Shown here: positions 24,929-35,300 of the stretch, piece by piece | Layout: each line of letters begins with the position of its first letter | Numbering within the stretch: the first letter of the stretch is position 1 | Assembly: GCF_030813715.1 (NCBI RefSeq) | Contig: NZ_JAUSUZ010000001.1 | Coordinates: 6,634,001-6,698,000, forward strand | Reading direction: 5' to 3' | From: Catenuloplanes indicus | GTDB taxonomy: Bacteria; Actinomycetota; Actinomycetes; Mycobacteriales; Micromonosporaceae | DNA: 64,000 nucleotides | Translations under genes and position numbers: made by a program | The notes under the pieces: model-generated | The model's database searches: none | What the model saw: only the letters and a program-made list of their open reading frames with translations | What the model was told of the DNA's origin: nothing

Positions 24929-25798
24929 TCAGTCGACCGAGACGCTGTAGATCACCACGTGGTGGTCGGAGTAGGCGGAGTCGCCGACCGCGCACCAGCG
25001 CTTCGTCTCCGTGCTGAACACGTAGTCGAGCTTGCCGCTCTGGTTGTTCCCGGTCCAGGTATCCCGGCCGTCCCGGACCGCGCCGGTCTGGTCGCACTCG
25101 CGGTAGCCGGGCGTGCCGGCGTCGGTGGCCCAGAAGCCGTCGGCCCACAGCCACTTCCGGGCGTTACCGGGCCGGTCCTGCGGCTGCACGTTGAAGTCGC
25201 CGCCGACCACCAGCGTGGGGAACGCCGCGACGATGGTCTGGATGTCCTTCATCTGATCGTCGGCGTACTCCCAGTCGGGCTGGTCGGGGTTGTTCTTCGC
25301 CGGGTCGAGGTGCACGTTGCAGAGCCGGGTGTCCCAGTACGTCGCGGTCACGCAGTGGAACGGCCGGGCGAGACCGTTCCAGGCGTGCGTGATCTCGTAG
25401 TTCTGCGGGCTGGACATGCCGGCCTTGACCACGATCGCGGTGCCGATCCGGTCGGTCCGGGTACCGCCGCAGACGCTGGTGCGGCGCACGCCGTCCGTCG
25501 AGTGCTGGTACGGCGCGAACGACTTGCTCCAGCCGCTGCCGAGCTGGTTCATCAGCAGCGTGAGGTCGTTCTCGCAGACCTCCTGCAGCAGTGCGGCGTG
25601 CACGTAGTTCGTCTCCACGTGGTACTTCACCACGTCGATCTTGTCCTGCGGGCCGCCGTAGGCGTCACATCCCCAGTTCAGCGACCCGCACATGTTCCAC
25701 GACATGACCTGCAGGTTCTTCGGGGCGGCCGACGCCGCGGTGGCGGGGGCGAGCACGGCGATCAGGACGGCGGCCAGTAGCGAGGCCAGTCTGCGCAC
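24929..25798 (-). CDS. Secreted endonuclease/exonuclease/phosphatase-family protein
   Basis: 289 residues with a GTG start and a signal peptide (RRLASLLAAVLIAVLAPATAASA). The EEP fold motifs appear in order: VMSWNMCG, ALLQEVCEND (metal-binding Glu), CNVHLDP, LVVGGDFNVQP (Asp/Asn), KLDYVFST and the terminal SDHHVV catalytic Asp-His. Several Cys residues suggest disulfides outside the cell. Likely a secreted metal-dependent nuclease or phosphodiesterase; nucleic acid, phospholipid and phosphate ester substrates cannot be distinguished. Confidence 0.88.
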   Translation of the reverse strand: MRRLASLLAAVLIAVLAPATAASAAPKNLQVMSWNMCGSLNWGCDAYGGPQDKIDVVKYHVETNYVHAALLQEVCENDLTLLMNQLGSGWSKSFAPYQHSTDGVRRTSVCGGTRTDRIGTAIVVKAGMSSPQNYEITHAWNGLARPFHCVTATYWDTRLCNVHLDPAKNNPDQPDWEYADDQMKDIQTIVAAFPTLVVGGDFNVQPQDRPGNARKWLWADGFWATDAGTPGYRECDQTGAVRDGRDTWTGNNQSGKLDYVFSTETKRWCAVGDSAYSDHHVVIYSVSVD

Positions 25799-25825
25799 GG
25801 TGGGACTCCTTCACACGGAGCGGAA

Positions 25826-25854
25826 CGGGCCCGGCGGCAGCACCGCCGGGCCCG
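25826..25854 (-). terminator. Terminator hairpin of the FG-GAP protein gene
   Basis: A perfect 12-bp stem (CGGGCCCGGCGG with 25843-25854) and a 5-base loop, 15 bases downstream of the minus-strand stop at 25870. Confidence 0.72.
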
Positions 25855-25869
25855 CAGGACGAACGAGAA

Positions 25870-28800
25870 TCAGGCGAGGGCCTTGAACGTGCTCACGTTC
25901 ACCGGCAGGACGATCTTGACCTCACCGTTGGTGTTGACCTTGCTCGGGTAGTAGACGCGCACCTGGCCGTCGCTGGCCCGGCGGACCCACATGTCCGGGA
26001 TGGCGTCGCCGTTCTGGTCCGGGATCGAGACGACCGCGGTGATCGCGGCCTCGGACCAGCCGGTGCCGTACTGCACGTCGCCCTGGCGGGACGCCGCGGC
26101 GGACTTCAGCGAGGCCAGGTCGACGCTCTTCGCGATCGTGCCCGGCTTGCCGTGCCGGATCGACATGATGCCGGTGTCCAGGTGGCGGAAGAGCAGGTCG
26201 GGCGTGCCGTCGAGGTCGATGTCCGCGACGTTGACGATCTCCCGGCGGTCCCAGCCGGTCGTCTCCATCTGCACGGCCTCGGCGAAGCTCGCGCCGGTGT
26301 ACCCGGTGAGCGTCCAGAACGCGGTGCCGGACCGGACGAACAGGTCGGGGCGGCCGTCGCCGGTGACGTCACCGACCGCCTTGATCTGCGTCCAGGTGGA
26401 CGGCGCCGGCGTGCCGGACGGCAGCATCACCGAGATCCGGTCGTCGACGTCGAAGCTGCCGTACCCGTCGCCGGGGTAGAGCCAGAACTTGCCGTCCGGG
26501 GTACGGGCGAACACGTCCGTGATGCCGTCGCCCGGGTACGCGTCGCCGAACTTGGCGATCAGCGCGGCCTTGCCGGACGAGTCCGTCCAGTGCCCGGCCG
26601 GGTTCAGCTCGGTGCCGTTGCGGTAGCCCGCGGCCAGCGACGAGTCCACCTCGCCGGTCATGCCGCCGGGGTAGCTGCGCAGGTTGCCGCCGCCGTCGAT
26701 GACCAGCAGGTCGGCGCGCCCGTCACCGGTGACGTCACCCGGGCCGTCCGCCTCCGGGCGCGGCGGCACGTAGAACGAGTAGACCGTTGGCTGGCTGGGG
26801 TTGCCGACCGAGTCGTACGCCTTGACCGTCATGTTGATCGGCCCGGCGTGCGGCGGCTTCAGGTCCGTGACGGTGACCGCGTTCGCCGACGTCTTGGAGA
26901 CCTCGGTGACGCCCTCGAACGCGTACGTGAACCGGGCCGCGCCCTGCGAGGTGAACGTGACCGTACCGGCCTGGCCGAACGGCTTCGTGGCCCAGGTGGC
27001 GCCGTCGTCGGTCGCCTCCGGGAAGTCCACGCTGGTCACCTCGGGCGCCGGCGGGCCGGACGCGTCGATGGTCACCTTGCACGGCGTGCCGGGGGTGGCG
27101 AAGTTGGGGGACTTGGCCGGCGTCGAGTTGCTGTCCTCCGCGTACGCGTCCCAGAGGTAGACGGTCTTGTCGACGAGCGTGGTCGAGGCGATGGTGACGG
27201 AGGCTTTTCCGCTGCTCAGGGCCGTGTGCGGGGTGCCGGCCGTGGGCATGGTCGAGCCCGACTTCCAGAAGCGGAAGTACACCGTCTTGAGGTTGCCGTC
27301 CGGGTCACTCGCGGTCGCGTTCAGCACCAGGTTGGTGCGGGCGACCGTGATACCGGCCGTGGAGCAGCTGCCGCCCGGCGTGCTGGCGAGCGCCGAGGGG
27401 TTGGCCGGCGGCCGGTTGTAGACCGCGGACAGCGAGGCCGACTTGGCGGTGAACTTGCGCCAGGTCTGCGTGTCCCCCTCGGAGGTGGCCCGCATGCCCA
27501 TGGTCAGGTTGTTCGCGCCCGCGTTCGCGGCCTGCTGGGCGAACGCCTTGGCGTCGAACGAGGCGTAGTCGTCCTTGCAGGCGTCGCGGCCGTGTGCGAA
27601 GTTGCGCTTGTTCGCACCGGGGCTCGTGTTCCAGGTCGGCTGCTTGTTCCAGGTGGTGGCCGTGGAGATCGGGCCGGTCCACGCCAGCTGGAACTCGCGC
27701 GTGGTGCACGACCAGGAGTGCACGTTGAGCACCTTGAACGTGGCCGACTCGATGGTCGCGCCCTTGATCGCGGCGTCGAAGCCCATCCGCCAGAACGAGC
27801 GGGCGGTCATGCCGGTCTCGTCCTCGTGGCCGACGCGCGCCTCGGACGTACCGTTGTTGAAGTTCGTGCCGTTGTTGAAGTTGCTGTTCGGGTGCTGCTT
27901 GGAGACGAGCGTCCAGGCCAGCGTGGCGGTGTTCATGGTCGGGTCGAGGAAGACCGGGAAGCGCACGTCCTTGCCGGTGAGCAGGCCGGTCGCGCCCGCG
28001 TCGAGCCGGAGCGTGGCGTTCCCGGTGTTGTCACCGTCCAGCTTCACCGGCAGCTGCGCCGACTTCGCGCCCGGCTCGATGCCGCTGAGGCCGGAGAGAC
28101 GCAGCACGTCCGCGCTGGTCGCGACGGAGGTGCGGGCCGCGGCGCCGGGCGGCAGCTCCGGGTCGGTGCCGGCCGAGTCCCAGCCGAACGGCGTCGGGAT
28201 CGCGGTGATTTCCTTGCCGGCCTTGTCCAGCACCTGCACGCCGCCGGTGACCTTGTCGGACTTGAAGACCGCGGTCGTCGAGCGCAGGCCGTAGGTGACG
28301 GTGCGCACCGCGGCCTGCTTCGCGGCCTCGGGCGTCTTGACGATCAGCAGGTTCGCGAAGCCGCCCTCCTCGCGCGCGACCAGCAGCAGGTCCGCACCGG
28401 GCAGCACCTCGGGGTAGAGCGCGCGCGGCCCGTCCAGCACCGCCTTCGGCAGCGGGCCGGGCCAGGTGTACGTGATGGTGTGCTCGCCGACCTCCGCCTC
28501 GGCGAGCACACTCTCCGTGCCGCTGGTCCCGCCCTCGGCGAACCGCACCGGCGCCGGCGCGTTCGCGGGCCGCACGACGCCGCCGGAACCGGCCAGCGTG
28601 ATGTCGATCGGCGCCCACTGGCCCGAGGCGTTCTTCGCCCGGGCCGGCACCGCGGTGATATCGGTGCGCAGCTTGCCGGTCGGCAGTGCCCAGGTCTGCG
28701 AGGTCTGCGTGGTCGCGGTCTCGACCAGGACGTCAGTGCCGGTGCTGGCCGCCTCCGCCATCGCGGCCTGCTCGTCGCGGGGCGCGGGGACCGGTGGTGC

Positions 28801-28929
28801 CGGCGGGGCGGCCACCGGTGTCTCGTCTCGATGTATCCACAGTGGTGACAAGGCGGCGACGAGCACCGCGGCGAGCGCGCCCGCGGTCAATGTTCGCCGC
28901 GTGCGCGTGCGCACGAAAGGGACGGTCAC
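25870..28929 (-). CDS. Secreted DNRLRE / FG-GAP (VCBS) repeat protein, RHS-associated
   Basis: 1019 residues, GTG start, signal peptide (LTAGALAAVLVAALSPLWI). Residues about 60-330 resemble the N-terminal head of actinobacterial RHS proteins (WALPTGKLRTDITAVPARAK...). Residues about 335-500 form a DNRLRE-type domain (SFWRMGFDAAIKGATIESATFKVL, TTWNKQPTW). Ig-like segments follow. The last 270 residues form FG-GAP/VCBS beta-propeller blades with calcium-type loops (DVTGDGRADLLV, DVTGDGRPDLFV, DIDLDGTPDLLF, DQNGDAIPDMWV). It is divergent from the large RHS toxin, suggesting a surface partner of it; this is inference. Confidence 0.85.
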   Translation of the reverse strand: MTVPFVRTRTRRTLTAGALAAVLVAALSPLWIHRDETPVAAPPAPPVPAPRDEQAAMAEAASTGTDVLVETATTQTSQTWALPTGKLRTDITAVPARAKNASGQWAPIDITLAGSGGVVRPANAPAPVRFAEGGTSGTESVLAEAEVGEHTITYTWPGPLPKAVLDGPRALYPEVLPGADLLLVAREEGGFANLLIVKTPEAAKQAAVRTVTYGLRSTTAVFKSDKVTGGVQVLDKAGKEITAIPTPFGWDSAGTDPELPPGAAARTSVATSADVLRLSGLSGIEPGAKSAQLPVKLDGDNTGNATLRLDAGATGLLTGKDVRFPVFLDPTMNTATLAWTLVSKQHPNSNFNNGTNFNNGTSEARVGHEDETGMTARSFWRMGFDAAIKGATIESATFKVLNVHSWSCTTREFQLAWTGPISTATTWNKQPTWNTSPGANKRNFAHGRDACKDDYASFDAKAFAQQAANAGANNLTMGMRATSEGDTQTWRKFTAKSASLSAVYNRPPANPSALASTPGGSCSTAGITVARTNLVLNATASDPDGNLKTVYFRFWKSGSTMPTAGTPHTALSSGKASVTIASTTLVDKTVYLWDAYAEDSNSTPAKSPNFATPGTPCKVTIDASGPPAPEVTSVDFPEATDDGATWATKPFGQAGTVTFTSQGAARFTYAFEGVTEVSKTSANAVTVTDLKPPHAGPINMTVKAYDSVGNPSQPTVYSFYVPPRPEADGPGDVTGDGRADLLVIDGGGNLRSYPGGMTGEVDSSLAAGYRNGTELNPAGHWTDSSGKAALIAKFGDAYPGDGITDVFARTPDGKFWLYPGDGYGSFDVDDRISVMLPSGTPAPSTWTQIKAVGDVTGDGRPDLFVRSGTAFWTLTGYTGASFAEAVQMETTGWDRREIVNVADIDLDGTPDLLFRHLDTGIMSIRHGKPGTIAKSVDLASLKSAAASRQGDVQYGTGWSEAAITAVVSIPDQNGDAIPDMWVRRASDGQVRVYYPSKVNTNGEVKIVLPVNVSTFKALA

Positions 28930-29329
28930 AGCGTTTTACTCCCCAGGGGCCAGGCGACGAATTGGACAGCCCGAGCGGTCCCGGCCGGGTCCGCGGGGCA
29001 GAGAGCGGGCACACGATCGCATACCCAGTGTGTTCTCAGGGTGTTATGAGGCCGTTATATAGCTCCATGAATCGATTGCGTGACGACCGGTTATATCCGC
29101 TCTGGCCGTTTTGTGCGTGGGATTTGCGCCTACAACGTTGAGTACCCCTTTTGGGCGCTCCGTCGGTAAGGTCCAGCTTTGGAGCCAAACATCGTGTGAT
29201 CTAAATCTCTCGACCGAACGTTCGGTGACTGTCCGTGTACTTGTCCGGATGATCGTCGTGCCGCACAGTGCCCAGGCACGCGCCTTGAGTGGCGTGTCTT
29301 TTGTGGTGCCTACACGGGGAGACGCACCG
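28930..29329. promoter_or_regulatory. 400-base divergent promoter region of FG-GAP and RHS genes
   Basis: It has no coding signal and is distinctly more AT-rich than the flanks around 29035-29110 (TTATATAG, GGTTATATCC), consistent with promoter elements. A perfect palindrome ACCGAACGTTCGGT lies at 29213-29226, about 105 bases before the RHS start, and looks like an operator for a dimeric repressor. ACGGGGAG lies 8 bases before the RHS ATG. Confidence 0.6.
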
Positions 29330-32300
29330 ATGCATGGTGGTATGGGTCCATTGTGGCCGCGGAAACGCGGTCGACGCTGGTCAAGGCCGGCACGCGCGAC
29401 ACTGATCGCGCTCCTGTCGACCACGCTGGTGGTCGCCGGGACGGGAACGCAGGGACTGGCGGTGCCGCCGTCCGGCGCCGACCGCAATCAGCAGGTCGAC
29501 CTGCCGCCGCTGCCGGAGACCGCACCGGTCGACCAGGACGAGTCCGCGGACCAGACGCTCGAACCCGCGCCCGAGGTGCCGGTCGACCCGTACGCGCCGA
29601 CCAACGTCGCGCCGTGGAGCGAGGGCACCGGCACGGTCGACCTGACCGACGTCGACCCCGGTGAGCTGGTCAAGGTCGCGGACCTGCCGGTGTCGCTGGG
29701 TGTGCCGCAGGGCGTCGAGCCGGAGGCGCTGGACGGACAGTGGACCGTCGACCTGGCCGCGCCCGAGGCGTCGCAGGACGCCGGCGTACCCGGTCTGATC
29801 ATGAAGCTTTCGGCGCCGGCCACGGCGGACCCGGCGGCGTCCGTCGCGCTGAGCGTCGACTACACCACCTTCGCCGACCTGTACGGACCGCAGGCCGCCG
29901 ACCGCTTCGGCCTGATGCTGCTGCCCGACTGCGTCTACGACGCGGTCGGCACCGGCGACTGCGCCCCCAGCGAGGGCGAGGAGGAGCCGGCCGAGCCGAC
30001 TCAGCTGCTCTCCAGCGAGGTCACGGTCGCCCCTGCTGCCGCGAATGCTCGCTCCGCTTCGGGTTCGTCGGCCGAGCGCCGGATCGTGACCGGCACCGTG
30101 CCGGTCTCCGGCCTGCTCGCGGCGCCCGCTCCCAACGCCGGCGCGCGCGCCGCCGCCGCGGCCGACGCCGGCGGGGTCGTCGGCGCGCTGGACACCGGTG
30201 CCTCGGTCTCCGGCGACTTCACCGCGACGCCGCTGCTCTCCTCCGGCTCCTGGGCCGCCGGCTCGTCGTCCGGCGCGTTCACCTACTCGTACCAGGTCAC
30301 GGTCCCGCAGACCGGCGGCGGCATGGCGCCGCAGATCAACCTGGGCTACTCGTCGCAGTCGGTCGACGGCCGCACCTCGTCGACGAACAACCAGGCCTCC
30401 TGGATCGGCGACGGCTGGGACTACAGCGCCGGCCAGATCACCCGCACGTACGCGGGCTGCCGGCACGACTCGAAGAAGGCCGGCTCCAACAACGCCAAGC
30501 ACAAGACCGGCGACATGTGCTGGGGCTCGCAGAACGCCACGCTCTCGCTCGGCGGCACCACCACCGAGCTGGTCTACGCGAACGGCACCTGGACCACCGC
30601 GAACGGCGACGGCTCGAAGATCGAGCAGAAGTTCGACACCAGCCGCGGCAACGGTGACAAGAACGGCGAGTACTGGATCGTCACCACCCGCGACGGCACC
30701 CGCTACCACTTCGGCCTGAACAAGCTCCCCGGCTGGACCGACGGCAAGGCGGTCACCAACTCGGTGCTCACCATGCCGGTCTACAGCAACCACGCCGGCG
30801 AGCCCTGCTACAACAGCGAGTGGACGAAGTCCTGGTGCACCGAGGCGTGGCGCTGGTCGCTCGACTACGTCGAGGACCTCCAGGGCAACGCGATGAGCTT
30901 CTGGTGGACCAAGGAGGACAAGGGCTACTACGCCCGTAACTTCAACTGGAAGGCCCCGGTCTCGTACGACCGCGCCGGCTACCTCTCGCGTATCGACTAC
31001 GGTCAGCGCAAGGACTCCATCTTCACCGCGACCGCACCGGCCAGCGTCTCGTTCAGCGTGGCCGAGCGGTGCTACGCCGAGGGCAGCCTCACCTGCTCCG
31101 CGGAGAACTTCAAATCCAAGGACCCGGGCAAATACCGCATCTGGTACGACACGCCGGCGGACCTTCGCTGCGAGGCGAAGAAGATGTGCTGGAACGCCGC
31201 ACCCACCTTCTGGTCCACCAAGCGTCTGGACAAGATCACCACGTCCGCGCTGCGGGTCTCCGGCAGCACCACCCGCCAGGTCGTCGACGAGTACAAGCTC
31301 GACCAGACCTTCCCGGTCCTGAAGACCGGCCCGAACACCGCGCTGTGGCTCAAGTCCATCACGCGCACCGGTTACGGCCTGAACACGGCCGCGAACGAGC
31401 ACATCACGCTCAACGCGGTCAAGTTCGAGTCCAACACCGAGGACATGCCGAACCGGGTCAAGAACGACAACCGGCCCGGCTTCTCCCGTCTCCGCATCGG
31501 CCGTGTGATCAACGAGTACGGCGGCGAGACGGTCATCAACTACAAGAAGCCGGAAGGTGACTGCGCCACCGGAACCGGCCTGCCGGGTAAGACGGACACG
31601 GCCGCGCTGAAGAACAACACGCGGTTGTGCTACCCGTCGTACTGGCACCCGGATCCCGAGGCCGAGCAGATCGACTGGTTCCACAAGTACGTGGTCGACT
31701 CCGTCGAAGAGCTCCCGAACGTCGACGGCAGCTCGAACACGGTCACCCGCTACCAGTACAACGGTGCCGGCTGGAAGCTCGCCGAGCAGGAGTTCACCAA
31801 GAAGTCCACCCGGACGTACTCCCAGTTCGCCGGATTCCAGCAGCTCACGGTGCTGACCGGCGCGGATGAGCCGGACTTCGGCGGCAAGGCCAGCAAGTCG
31901 GTCACCCGCTACTTCCGCGGCATGGGCGACGACGTCTCGATGAAGGACATCGCTGGCGTCGAGATCGCCAAGGACCGGGAGCCGTTCGCCGGCCGGATCG
32001 CGGAGGAACTTACCTACCCGACCGCCACCTCGGACACGGCGACGGAGTGGCTGACCCGCTCGGTCACCGTTCCGGCAGCGCAGGAACTGGCCCGGCGTAA
32101 CCGCGACGACGGGCTCAGCCCGCTGATCGCGTGGCGGGTCACCGAGCCGCGTGCGATCTCCTACACCCGCTCCTCCGGCACCGGCGACGACACCCGCACG
32201 CTGCGCGTGCTCGAGACCAAGACCACCTACGACACGGTGTACGGGCTGCCGACGCTGGTCGAGTTCGCCGGGGATACCGGCAAGGCCGGCGACGAGACCT

Positions 32301-35300
32301 GCACGAAGCTGGAGTACCTGCACCGTGAGGACAAGAACCTCATCGGTCTCTCCAAGCAGGTGCTCGTGCTGCCGACGCTCTGCGGTGCCAGCCCGGACTT
32401 CTCCGATCTGAAGAAGCTCAGCTCCGCGGCCCGCACCGCCTACGACAGCGCCGGTTACGGGGTCGCACTGACGGCGACCACGCGCGGCCTGGCCAGCCAG
32501 ACCTTCTCCCTGAAGGCGGACAGCACCGGCTTCCAGTCCGACGGCACCACCGGCTTCGACGCTATGGGCCGGGTCACCTCGACGACAGACGTCGACGGCA
32601 AGACCTCGACCATCACCTACGAGCCGGCCTCCGGGCAGGCCTTCAAGATCACCGAGAAGAACTCGCTCGGGCACGAGCAGATCAAGGAGATCGAGCCCGG
32701 CCGCGGCGTCAGCGTGCGCGTCACGGACGCGAACAAGCTGGTCAGCGTCTCCTCCTACGACGCACTCGGACGGCTGGTCAGCGGCTGGGCGCCTGGCCGT
32801 ACGCCGAGCGCCACCACGCTGCCGGACTTCCAGGCGACCTACAGCACAAAGGCGGGCGAGATCCCGTACGTGACCACGCTCACTCGCGGCCACGACAACA
32901 AACTACAGAGCTCGATCACGTTCTTTGACGGTCTCGGGCGCGAACGCCAGTCGCAGGAGGAGGCGATTGGTGGCGGTCGGCTGATCACTGACACGCTGTA
33001 CAACGGCTCAGGTGAGGTCTGGCAGACCAACAACGCGTACTACACCACCAGGAGCCCCGAGCCGAAGCTGTTCTGGCCGGACGCGGACACGGCCGTGCCG
33101 AATGCGACTCGTTACACCTACGACGGTCTCGGGCGAGTGCTCACCGAGATGCCGGTACTGAACGGTGCCGACAAACCGGACCGGGCCACCCGGTACGAGT
33201 ACGGCGCTGACTGGTCGACGGTCATCAACCCGGCCGGCGCCCCGTCCTACCGTGTATTCAGTGACGCGAACGGGCTGACCACGCGGATCGACACTTTCAA
33301 GGACGGCAACCGGGCGGCGTTCACCAGCCTGCGGTATGAGTTCGACGACCGCGGCCAGATGGTGAAGGCGTCGCACGGGAGCAACGCTGGCAAGCAGTGG
33401 TCCTGGACGTACGACCAGCGCGGCCGCATGGTCACCGCCACCGACCCGGAAACCGGCACCACGACCACCACGTACGACCACCAGGACCGCCCCCTCACCA
33501 CGACGAACGCGCGCGGCGTGACGCTGTGGAATGGGTACGACCAGCTGTCCCGGCCGACTCAGCAGCGGCTCGGCGACGCCAATGGCACGCTGCTGGCGTC
33601 GTACACCTACGACACCGCGGCGAGGGGCATCGGCCTGCCGGCATCGGTCACGCGGTATACCGACGGGCTGCCTTACACGCAGGCGATCGGCGGGTTCACC
33701 ACCGACTACCAGCCGACCTCCACCACGCTGACACTGCCGGAGAGCATTGCCAACGAGTGGGGCCTCAAACCCACCTACACGTATAGCTACGACTACACCG
33801 ACACGGGTCTGCCGGAAACGATGCAGATGCCGGCGGTCGGCGGCTTCCCCGCCGAGAAGCTGCTGGTGCGCTACACCAAGGACGGTCTGCCGCTGACCGT
33901 GTCCGGCCAGGACTGGTACGGCAGTGAGACCGCGTACTCGCCGTACGGGCAGGTGCTCCGCTCGACGATGGGCACGCATCCGTACCGGGTCTGGGCGCAG
34001 TCGACCTACGACGAGGCAAGCGGCGCGCTGACCGCGCAGCAGGTCTACCGGGAGAACGCCGGAAACAAGGCGCTGGTCGGTGGCAATCTCGCGAGCAACC
34101 GTGAGTACAGCTACGACCCGGCCGGCAACGTCACCGCGATCCGCGAGCGCGCGGACGGCATCGCGGAGCGGCAGTGCTTCACCTATGACGGGATCGGGCA
34201 GCTCACCAAGGCCTGGACCGCGAAAGATCAGCAGGCATGTCACGCCGGTCCGGCCAACGCGGACGGCACGAACAACATCGCGCCCGGGCAGGATCTCTCC
34301 GGCTACTGGCAGGAGTACGGCTACGACGATCTCGGCAACCGGAAGTGGGTCGCCAACAAGGACATCACCGGCGACCGGGCCAAGGACGTCGCGACCGAGT
34401 ACTCGTACGGCAAGGCCGACGGCAGCCAGCCCGGCACGCTGACGAAGATCAAGAAGCGGTACACGACGCCCGAGGGTGCCGAGGTCGCCGCGGAGGCCGA
34501 GCGGCTCTATGAGGTCACCGGCGAGACGAAGACTGTCACCTCGCTGGACACGGGTGACAAGCAGGAGCTGTCCTGGACGTACGACGGGCAGATCGAGCGG
34601 ATCACCGGTCAGGGCGAGAGCGGCAAGACCGCCTACTACGGGCTGGGCGACAAGTGCTTGGACCTGCAGTCCGGGCTGGCTCAGGCTGGTCAGCCGCTTC
34701 AGCTGTACGCGTGCAACGCCTCCATCGCGCAGAAGTGGACGTTCAAGGCCGTACCAAATCAGAACGACCCGAACCTGGGCACGCTGTCCGGCTACGACTC
34801 GTGGTGCGTGCAGCCGTCCGCGAACACCGCCGGCTCGGCCGTCGGCATGCAGAAGTGCGACAGGTCGGCGGCGCAGCGGCTGAAGCGGAATGCGTCGGGG
34901 CAGCTCACCCACGTTGCGTCCGGGCTGTGCCTGGCGGTCAAAGACGGCACCAACGCCAACAGCACGCCGATCGTGCTGGCCGCCTGTGATGCGGCGGCGG
35001 CCGGCCAGAAGTGGGACCCGCAGAACCACACCCGGTACATCTACGGGCCGAGCGGGACCCCGCTGCTGAGCATCCAGGGCAAGCAGGCCACGCTGGACCT
35101 GGGCGAGGCTCAGGTAACGGTGAACCGCGGCGGCGGGCTGGTCAAGACGCACCGCGGTTACGCCACGCCGGGTGGCAGCATCCTCCGATACGCGTACGGC
35201 GCGGGCGGATCGTCGCTGGTGGCCATCGCAACAGATCAGCAGGGTACGCCGTCAGCGGAGATCGTGCTCAAAGAGGGCATGGAGACGCGGATCCGCAAGC

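Noticed and set aside
33008-35152. 714-codon minus-strand frame inside the RHS gene
   Set aside because: Antisense shadow of YD repeats, with no recognisable protein features.
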